Of a stretch of DNA of 21,606 nt, positions 16,662 to 21,606 are shown piece by piece. Within the stretch, counting starts at the first letter, position 1. Every line of letters starts with the position of its first letter. The position numbers and the translations under genes are program-made. The stretch is taken from the NCBI GenBank assembly GCA_046565985.1, contig JBKHXN010000067.1:1-21606 (forward strand), in the 5' to 3' direction. Source of the DNA: Polycyclovorans sp046565985 (lineage in GTDB: Bacteria > Pseudomonadota > Gammaproteobacteria > Nevskiales > Nevskiaceae). The notes beneath the pieces were generated by a model. It searched no databases and was not told where the DNA came from. It saw nothing but the letters and a program-made list of their open reading frames with translations.

Positions 16662-16690
16662 ATTGTAGAGATCCGCCCCGCTCAAGTCAA
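16662..16690 (-). promoter_or_regulatory. Sigma70 promoter of rplU-rpmA
   Basis: On the minus strand, TTGACT (16690-16685), a 17-base spacer and TACAAT (16667-16662): five of six matches in each box. The start would be near 16655. This is a strong promoter, as expected for ribosomal protein genes. Confidence 0.85.
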
Positions 16691-16755
16691 TCAATCCACA
16701 GGGCTATTCCGGGCCCGGCCAGGCCCTGCGGAAAGCCCCGCCCGCGTGCTTGCGG

Positions 16756-16784
16756 TTGACGCTCGGGACCCGCGCACCTAGCAT
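16756..16784 (+). promoter_or_regulatory. Probable sigma70 promoter of ispB
   Basis: TTGACG (16756-16761), a 17-base spacer and TAGCAT (16779-16784). The start would be near 16791, about 20 bases before the ispB ATG. It lies back to back with the rplU promoter, 65 bp apart. Confidence 0.6.
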
Positions 16785-16811
16785 CGCCAGCGTTTCCTGC
16801 CCGCCTCCCCC

Positions 16812-17780
16812 ATGGACCTCAAAGCCCTGCTCGCGCCCGTTGGCCCCGACATGCTGCGCGTGGATGCCGTCATCCGCGCGCGCCTGAGCTCCGACGTGGT
16901 CCTGATCAACCAGATCAGCCAGTACATCATCAGCGCCGGCGGCAAGCGCCTGCGGCCCGCACTGGTACTGCTCGGCGCCCGCGCCCTGGGCTGCCGCAGC
17001 GACGAACCGGAGCAGCTGGCGGCGGTGATCGAGTTCATCCACACCGCCACCCTGCTGCATGACGACGTGGTGGACGAGTCCGGCCTGCGTCGCGGACGCC
17101 GCACCGCCAACGCCGTGTGGGGCAATGCGGGCGCCATCCTCTCCGGTGACTTCCTTTACTCCCGCAGCTTCCAGATGATGGTGGACGTGGGCCGCATGCC
17201 GGTCATGCGCATCATGGCCGACGCCACCAACGCCATCGCCGAGGGCGAAGTCCTGCAGCTGATGAACTGCGGCGACGCCGGCGTGGACGAGGCCCGCTAC
17301 CTGCGCGTGATCGAGCTCAAGACCGCGCGCCTGTTCGAGGCCGGCTGCCGCATCGGTGCGCTGGCCGCCGAGGCCGGCGCAGACGCGGAACAGGCCCTGG
17401 CCCACTATGGCCGCAGCCTGGGCATCGCCTTCCAGCTGATGGATGATCTGCTGGACTACACCGCCGACCCGGCCGTGAGCGGCAAGAACCTGGGCACCGA
17501 CCTGGCCGAGGGCAAGCCCACCCTGCCCCTGATCCACGTGCTGCGTCACGGCAGCGCGGCGGAACAGGCCCTGATCCGCCGGGCGCTGGAGAAAGGCACG
17601 GCAGACCAGCTGGAAAAAGTGCTCGCAGCCATTGAATCCACCGGGGCCGTCCCGTACACTCGCGCGCTCGCTGAACGGCATGGCCGCGAAGCGGAAGCAG
17701 CGGTGAGCGGACTGCCCGAGTCCCCCTTCAAAACCGCGCTGATCGGGCTTGCACGGTACAACACCGCACGCGCAAGCTGA
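16812..17780 (+). CDS. ispB: Octaprenyl (polyprenyl) diphosphate synthase IspB
   Basis: A trans-polyprenyl synthase of 322 residues that extends FPP with IPP to build the ubiquinone side chain. GGKRLRP at 43-49 binds the IPP diphosphate, the first aspartate-rich motif is D84-D85-V-V-D88 followed by GLRRGRRTAN, and the second is D211-D212-L-L-D215 in FQLMDDLLDY; GKNLGTDLAEGKPTLPLI follows. All catalytic residues are present. The chain length made cannot be read with certainty; eight units is the norm for this family in gammaproteobacteria, but some make nine. The ATG at 16812 lacks a clear ribosome site. tRNA-Pro begins 16 bp after the stop and probably shares the transcript. Confidence 0.95.
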   Translation: MDLKALLAPVGPDMLRVDAVIRARLSSDVVLINQISQYIISAGGKRLRPALVLLGARALGCRSDEPEQLAAVIEFIHTATLLHDDVVDESGLRRGRRTANAVWGNAGAILSGDFLYSRSFQMMVDVGRMPVMRIMADATNAIAEGEVLQLMNCGDAGVDEARYLRVIELKTARLFEAGCRIGALAAEAGADAEQALAHYGRSLGIAFQLMDDLLDYTADPAVSGKNLGTDLAEGKPTLPLIHVLRHGSAAEQALIRRALEKGTADQLEKVLAAIESTGAVPYTRALAERHGREAEAAVSGLPESPFKTALIGLARYNTARAS

Positions 17781-17796
17781 GAACAGCAATCCGTGT

Positions 17797-17873
17797 CGGG
17801 GCGTAGCTCAGCTTGGTAGAGCGCTTGCTTCGGGAGCAAGAGGTCGCAGGTTCGAATCCTGTCGCCCCGACCA
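17797..17873 (+). tRNA. tRNA-Pro (anticodon CGG)
   Basis: A complete 77-base cloverleaf with CCA. The acceptor stem pairs CGGGGCG (17797-17803) with CGCCCCG (17863-17869), discriminator A at 17870, CCA 17871-17873. The anticodon arm is CTTGC-TTCGGGA-GCAAG with anticodon CGG, and the T arm is GCAGG-TTCGAAT-CCTGT. It reads CCG proline codons. Its 3' half is the left attachment site of the island that follows: the last 29 bases plus four beyond are repeated at 19516-19548, so the tRNA stays intact after insertion. Confidence 0.97.
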
Positions 17874-17877
17874 TCCA
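17845..17877 (+). repeat. Left direct repeat (attL-like) in the 3' end of tRNA-Pro
   Basis: 33 bp from the T arm through CCA and four bases past it (ATCCA context), identical to 19516-19548. Three bases further left the copies differ at one position (GGT versus GGC). This copy forms part of the functional tRNA. Confidence 0.92.
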
Positions 17878-18287
17878 AATCAGTGTCTTATGCAGCCCTC
17901 CGGGGCCGTTTCACTATCCAGCGTAGCCAAATCGTAATTGGCCGTCTGTTCGAACAGCCCGCCTCCTGATTCCCAACGGCGGAGCCAACTTCGACGAGAG
18001 CGCCTCCCGGATGCCCTTGTCCTCAAAGTCCGAGCTCCGCCCAATCCCCAGATAGTCATGGTCCAGCCGGTCGCGGAACAGCGCGACGACGCGGGCCTGC
18101 GTTTTCTTCTCACTGCCTGACGTTCGGCATTCCCTACCCCCCAAAGCCGGTTATCCCAGCGTCCAGTTGCCTGCCGGTCGTTCGGACAGGGGCCAAACAA
18201 GCGGAGCATGAACCGGAATATCCTAATCATGAAAATTCACTATAATCTTTAAATCTCAATTATTTAAAGCGGCATATAAACCGGCAT
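17878..18287. other. 410-bp region between tRNA-Pro and fic, no intact gene
   Basis: Outside the HsdR-like fragment I see no protein-coding frame worth calling. The left two thirds have GC like the rest; the last 60 bases (18225-18285) turn sharply AT-rich and hold TATAAT, a perfect inverted repeat and a short direct repeat, described separately. Confidence 0.7.
17914..18144 (-). pseudogene. Decayed N-terminal fragment resembling type I restriction subunit HsdR
   Basis: A minus-strand reading frame of 76 residues starting at a TTG. Its stretch GSEKKTQARVVALFRDRLDH followed by DYLG fits the N-terminus of HsdR proteins, which often begin with a similar EKKTQ-RV-ALF-D-L-Y-YLG pattern (from memory of the family, not a search). 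After that the match fades, apart from DKGIREALSSKL, and the frame ends at 17914. Just upstream an ATG (MPNV) sits one frame off and would join the fragment if a single base were removed, which suggests a frameshift. No helicase or nuclease motifs remain. It is in the island between tRNA-Pro and fic, and divergent from fic. It could also be a chance frame; the motif density argues against that. Confidence 0.42.
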
Positions 18288-18289
18288 AT
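18241..18289 (+). promoter_or_regulatory. Probable fic promoter with operator-like palindrome
   Basis: A consensus TATAAT at 18241-18246 without a good -35 box is directly followed by a perfect inverted repeat, CTTTAAAT (18247-18254) and ATTTAAAG (18262-18269), spaced by 7 bases. Then CGGCATAT occurs twice, at 18270-18277 and 18282-18289, 12 bp apart. The palindrome would overlap the transcription start, a typical place for a repressor. The direct repeat runs into the fic ATG. No repressor gene is present in the island, so a regulator, if any, is elsewhere. Confidence 0.5.
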
Positions 18290-19505
18290 GTTGCCCCTCG
18301 CACGGCTTTCGTTCTATCTGCTCGACAGCCCGGCCATCCGGGAGCGGGAGACTGCGGTCGCCCGCCTGTCGGGCGAACTGGCCGGCCGCCTGCCTCCGGC
18401 CACCCGTGCCGCCCTGGCCCAGTGCCTGGAAGGCATCAACAGTTACTACTCCAACCTCATCGAAGGCCAGAGCACGCGGCCCATCGAGGCCGAGCGCGCG
18501 CTGAAGAAAACCCTGGCGCAGCGCCCGAAGGGCCGCGCCGGCGAGCTGGCGCTGCTGGCGGTCGCGCATATCAAGACCGAGCGCTGGATGCGGGAGCGCC
18601 TGAAAAACGGGCCCGACCTCGACATCGCGGGCGCCGACTTCATCCGTGAACTCCACCGCCAGTTCGTCTCGCAACTTCCGGACGAGTTGCGCGTGGTCAA
18701 AGGGCATCATGGCGAATCCGCAATCAACGTCCCCGGTGAACTGCGCCAGCGCCAGGTGGATGTGGGGGCTCACGTGCCACCACATCCGGATGAATTGCCC
18801 GCGCTGCTGGCCGCTTTTTCCAAAGGATGGAAGGCCCTACCCAAGACGCCGGCCCATATCCTGCTCGCGCACCACCGCTTCGCCTGGATTCATCCTTTCC
18901 TGGACGGCAACGGCCGCATCGCGCGTCTGCTGACCACCGCCATGCTCGCCTGCCACGGCCTGGACGCGGACGGGCTGTGGTCGCTATCCCGCGGGCTGGC
19001 CAAACGCCGGGATCGCTATTACGAACAGCTTGCACAGGCCGACAACCCGCGGGAAGGCGACTTCGACGGCCGCGGCGCCCTGTCGCAGAAAGCCGCCGTG
19101 AGCTTTGCCGATTTCATGCTCGACACCTCTGAAGACCAGATCCGTTTCATGACCGAGCGCCTGCAGATCGGGCACGTGCAGGACCGCATGGCGCGCTTCT
19201 GCGCCGAGCGCAAACTGGTGCTGGGCCGCGACGAGCGGGCCGCGCCCCTGCTGATAGAGGCCATGTTCATGGGCCGGCTGGAGCGTGGTGCCGCGCCCCG
19301 CCTGCTGGGCCTGGGCGAGCGCGCCGCGCGCAAGGTGGTTGCCGAATGCGTGGAAGACGGCCTGCTCACCGCGACCAGCAGCCGGGCGGACCTGATGCCG
19401 GTGTTCCCGGTCTACGCGGCGGCCTACCTGTTTCCGAACCTGTTCGAGATTGATGATCCACAGGCGGCGATGCGGGAGACGTTAGTGACGCGGCAGAAGG
19501 TCTAG
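18288..19505 (+). CDS. Fic-family protein AMP-transferase, class II (N-terminal inhibitory helix)
   Basis: A 405-residue Fic protein. Fic enzymes usually attach AMP to a Tyr, Ser or Thr of a target protein. The catalytic motif is intact: HPFLDGNGRIAR at 202-213 with catalytic H202, anion-nest GNGR and R213. The inhibitory helix motif S/TxxxE(G/N) is in the N-terminal part: S55-N-L-I-E59-G60, so E59 should pair with R213 and hold the enzyme auto-inhibited, which makes it class II. The hairpin before the core (about 145-165) would clamp the target. The C-terminal 80 residues look like a winged-helix DNA-binding fold (RLLGLGERAARKVVAECVEDGLL). No separate antitoxin gene is adjacent, as expected for a self-inhibited form. 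The ATG at 18288 has no ribosome site. It ends ten bases before the right repeat. The target is unknown. Confidence 0.93.
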   Translation: MLPLARLSFYLLDSPAIRERETAVARLSGELAGRLPPATRAALAQCLEGINSYYSNLIEGQSTRPIEAERALKKTLAQRPKGRAGELALLAVAHIKTERWMRERLKNGPDLDIAGADFIRELHRQFVSQLPDELRVVKGHHGESAINVPGELRQRQVDVGAHVPPHPDELPALLAAFSKGWKALPKTPAHILLAHHRFAWIHPFLDGNGRIARLLTTAMLACHGLDADGLWSLSRGLAKRRDRYYEQLAQADNPREGDFDGRGALSQKAAVSFADFMLDTSEDQIRFMTERLQIGHVQDRMARFCAERKLVLGRDERAAPLLIEAMFMGRLERGAAPRLLGLGERAARKVVAECVEDGLLTATSSRADLMPVFPVYAAAYLFPNLFEIDDPQAAMRETLVTRQKV

Positions 19506-19515
19506 AGCGTACGGC

Positions 19516-19548
19516 CGCAGGTTCGAATCCTGTCGCCCCGACCATCCA
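19516..19548 (+). repeat. Right direct repeat (attR-like), partial tRNA-Pro copy
   Basis: 33 bp identical to 17845-17877, containing the T arm, the 3' acceptor strand and CCA of tRNA-Pro. The anticodon arm is missing, so it cannot fold into a tRNA. Just before it, TAGAGCG (19503-19509) equals a piece of the tRNA D arm, but the copies are then joined by an unrelated six bases (TACGGC). Confidence 0.92.
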
Positions 19549-19621
19549 TTCCTTCTTGCATCTGCCTCCCGCACCGGCTCTGCGCTACCCTGCCCGTCGA
19601 TCCCCCCGGGAGATACCTCAC

Positions 19622-21606
19622 GTGCTGCGCCCGTTCTGCGGGGTACTGCTGCTCGCCGCCAGCCTGGCGCTGCCTGCCCAGGCGCCAGTGGAACTGCCGC
19701 CGGTGGAGGTGCGCAGCACCCGCCTGCCCGCGCCCGGGCAGGCCAGCACCCTGGCTGTCAGCCGCGTCCAGACCGCACAGCTGGCGGGCGATCCGGGCCT
19801 GGCGCTGGACGAAGTGCTCAATCGCGTGGCCGGTGTCTACGCGCAGAACCGCTACAACCTCAACCAGGGGCTGCGCGTGTCCATCCGCGGCTTTGGCAGC
19901 CGCGCCAGCTTTGGGGTGCGTGGCCTGCGCGTGCTGCTCGACGGTATTCCGCTCACCAACCCCGACGGCCAGACCGATCTCGACGCGCTGGATCTGGCGC
20001 TGATCGAGCGCGCGGACGTGCTGCGCGGGCCGGCCTCCGCGCTCTACGGCAACGGCGCCGGCGGTGTCCTGGCGCTGCACAGCCGCAGCGCCCCCGACGG
20101 CGAACATGTCCGTGTGGACCTGCGCCTGGGCAGCCTGGGTGAACAACAGCTGCGCGCCGAAACCGGTGGACGGGATCCCACACGCGAATGGCTGCTCGCC
20201 CTGGCGCGGCGCGAGGTCCGCACCCATCGCACCCACATGGCGGCCGAGCGCTTCTCGGCCAGCGGCCGCGGAGTCTGGCAGCTGGCGGGCGGCGAGCTGG
20301 ATGCCGCGGTGCAAACGCTCGACATCCGCGCCCAGGACCCCGGCGGCCTGACCCGTGCCGAAGCCGCCGCACAGCCCGGCGGCGCCAACCCGGCGGCGCT
20401 GCGCTTTGACGCGGGCGAGACCATCCGCCAGACCCGCGCCAGCCTGGCCTGGGCCGGCGCACTGGACGCCGGCAGCTCCTACCGCGTGCAGGCCTGGGCC
20501 GGCGTGCGCGACTTTGCCAACCGGCTGCCGTTTGCCAACGGCGGACAGACCGAATTTGCCCGCCGGCTCGGCGGCATCAGCAGCCAGCTGGAACACCGCG
20601 GGCGCTACCTGGGCCTGGACCAGCAGTTCAGCCTGGGCGCCGATCTGGAAACCCAGACCGACGACCGCACCCGCTACCAGAACCTGGAGGGCGGCCGGCG
20701 CGGTGCCCAGACACTGGCGCAGGATGAGCGCGCACGCAGCACCGGGGTATTCCTGGGGCATCGACTGTTGCCGGACGCACGCTGGATCATCGACACCGGC
20801 CTGCGCCACGACACCGTGCGCCTGGCCGCGCAGGACCGCAGCCTGGACGACGGCGACGATTCCGGCCGGCGCCTGTTCCGGCAGACCAGCGCGCACCTGG
20901 GCCTGGGCTACCGGCCCGCTGCCGGCGGCCTGGTTTTCATGCGCTACGGCACCGGCTTTGAAAGCCCCACCCTCAATGAACTGGCCAACCCTGCCGGCGG
21001 CGGCTTCAACCCCGCCCTGCAACCGGCGCAGGCCCGCCAGCTGGAGCTGGGCATCCGGCACCAGCGCGCCACCTGGCGCACGGAACTGAGTGTGTACGAG
21101 ATCCGCCTGGATGAGGAACTGCTGCGCTTCGAGCTGCCCGACCAACCCGGCCGCAGCTTCTTCCGCAACGCCGGGCGTGGCCAACGCCAGGGGCTGGAGG
21201 CCAGCCTGGCCTGGCAAGCAACCGCACGGCTGGAACTGACACTGGCCTACACCGCCCAGGACTTTCGCCTGCGCAGCGATGGACCCGACGGGACAGACCT
21301 CTCCGGCCAGCACCTGCCCGGCGTTCCGCGCCAGCAAGGCTTTGCCGAAGCCGCGCTACGCCTGCCCCAAGGCTGGACCACGCGCCTGCAGGCCGTGGCG
21401 CAGGACCGCGTCTTTGCCGACGACGCCAACCGCGAACGCGTCCCCGGCTACTGGGCCAGCAACCTGCGCCTGAGCCGCGAACTGCAGCAGGGCAGCGCCC
21501 GCGTGGAGACCTATCTCGCCCTCAACAACCTGCTCGACCAGCCCTACACCGACAACCTGCGCACCAACGCCGCCTTCGGCCGCTACTACGAACCCGCGGC
21601 GGGGCG
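19622..21606 (+). CDS. TonB-dependent outer-membrane receptor, partial (C-terminal end outside window)
   Basis: A TonB-dependent receptor open at the window edge, 661 residues visible. It takes up a ligand across the outer membrane using energy from TonB-ExbBD. A signal peptide (1-21, ending PAQA) is followed by a TonB-box-like stretch ELPPVEVRST. The plug domain (about 35-150) has the family pattern LNRVAGVYAQNRYNLNQGLRVSIRGFGSRASFGVRGLRVLLDGIPLTNPDGQTDLDALDLALIERADVLRGPASALYGNGAGGVL. The barrel runs to the end, where NNLLDQPYTDNLRTNAAFGRYYEPAAG is the normal C-terminal region, so about ten residues lie outside. The start is GTG at 19622 with GGGAG nine bases upstream; no ATG fits. The ligand is unknown; iron chelates are only a family-level guess. 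Confidence 0.93.
   Translation, partial: MLRPFCGVLLLAASLALPAQAPVELPPVEVRSTRLPAPGQASTLAVSRVQTAQLAGDPGLALDEVLNRVAGVYAQNRYNLNQGLRVSIRGFGSRASFGVRGLRVLLDGIPLTNPDGQTDLDALDLALIERADVLRGPASALYGNGAGGVLALHSRSAPDGEHVRVDLRLGSLGEQQLRAETGGRDPTREWLLALARREVRTHRTHMAAERFSASGRGVWQLAGGELDAAVQTLDIRAQDPGGLTRAEAAAQPGGANPAALRFDAGETIRQTRASLAWAGALDAGSSYRVQAWAGVRDFANRLPFANGGQTEFARRLGGISSQLEHRGRYLGLDQQFSLGADLETQTDDRTRYQNLEGGRRGAQTLAQDERARSTGVFLGHRLLPDARWIIDTGLRHDTVRLAAQDRSLDDGDDSGRRLFRQTSAHLGLGYRPAAGGLVFMRYGTGFESPTLNELANPAGGGFNPALQPAQARQLELGIRHQRATWRTELSVYEIRLDEELLRFELPDQPGRSFFRNAGRGQRQGLEASLAWQATARLELTLAYTAQDFRLRSDGPDGTDLSGQHLPGVPRQQGFAEAALRLPQGWTTRLQAVAQDRVFADDANRERVPGYWASNLRLSRELQQGSARVETYLALNNLLDQPYTDNLRTNAAFGRYYEPAAG

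Larger units (their letters stand above)
17845..19548 (+). mobile_element. Small integrase-less genomic island in tRNA-Pro carrying a fic gene
   Basis: A segment of 1671 bp per repeat unit bounded by an exact 33-bp direct repeat of the tRNA-Pro 3' end. Insertion at the 3' end of a tRNA with a partial copy of the tRNA at the far end is the standard footprint of tyrosine-recombinase islands. Cargo: a fic gene on the plus strand, an AT-rich promoter region, and a decayed HsdR-like fragment on the minus strand. No integrase, excisionase or mobilisation gene is present, so it is either a deletion remnant of a larger island or was moved by an integrase supplied elsewhere. The boundaries are seen directly; the history is inferred. 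Confidence 0.72.

Noticed and set aside
16704..17789. 361-codon minus-strand frame opposite ispB
   Set aside because: ispB has both aspartate-rich motifs and full length on the plus strand; the other frame shows no domain.
17546..17878. Minus-strand frame starting MDGRGDRIRTCDLLLPKQ
   Set aside because: This is the antisense translation of tRNA-Pro, a familiar mis-annotation, continuing into antisense ispB.
19502..21337. A 611-codon minus-strand open frame antisense to the TonB receptor
   Set aside because: The receptor has a signal peptide, plug motif and proper end on the plus strand. The antisense frame begins in the tRNA-Pro copy, giving the well-known GDRIRTC artefact peptide, and has no family features.

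Overview
This is a contiguous piece of a high-GC gammaproteobacterial chromosome. The gene order (type IV pilus minor pilins and pilY1; ispH, lspA, ileS, ribF, murJ, rpsT; proB, obgE, rpmA, rplU, ispB) is one I recall from Pseudomonas, Chromatiales and relatives. The high GC, the PilY1 subtype and the absence of fkpB suggest a Chromatiales- or Xanthomonadales-like lineage, but the window alone cannot fix the genus.

Layout. Positions 1-4704 (minus strand) hold the minor pilin operon fimU-pilV-pilW-pilX-pilY1, tightly packed with ATGA overlaps; pilY1 runs off the left edge. Its products would form the tip and priming complex of a type IV pilus. A tRNA-Thr(CGT) with its own sigma70 promoter lies at 4927-5002 on the plus strand. 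Positions 5019-13294 (minus) carry one long block: murJ, ribF, ileS, an unnamed four-helix membrane protein, lspA, ispH and thiO. It combines peptidoglycan precursor flipping, FAD synthesis, isoleucyl-tRNA synthesis, lipoprotein signal-peptide removal, isoprenoid precursor synthesis and thiamine-related glycine oxidation. rpsT (plus, UUG start) is divergent from murJ and ends in a strong terminator facing proB. Positions 13710-16601 (minus) hold rplU and rpmA, then a terminator, then obgE and proB. ispB (plus) is divergent from rplU and is followed at once by tRNA-Pro(CGG).

The accessory part is 17845-19548. The last 33 bp of the tRNA-Pro region are repeated exactly at 19516-19548. Between the copies lie a gene for a complete, auto-inhibited (class II) Fic AMP-transferase, an AT-rich promoter region with a perfect inverted repeat, and a decayed minus-strand fragment that looks like the start of a type I restriction HsdR subunit. 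No integrase is present. I read this as a very small tRNA-targeted island or the remains of a larger defence-type island. Beyond it, a TonB-dependent outer-membrane receptor starts at 19622 and runs off the right edge about ten residues short of the expected end.

Everything outside the island is conserved core. The island, the extra membrane protein between ileS and lspA, and the missing fkpB are the departures from the usual order.
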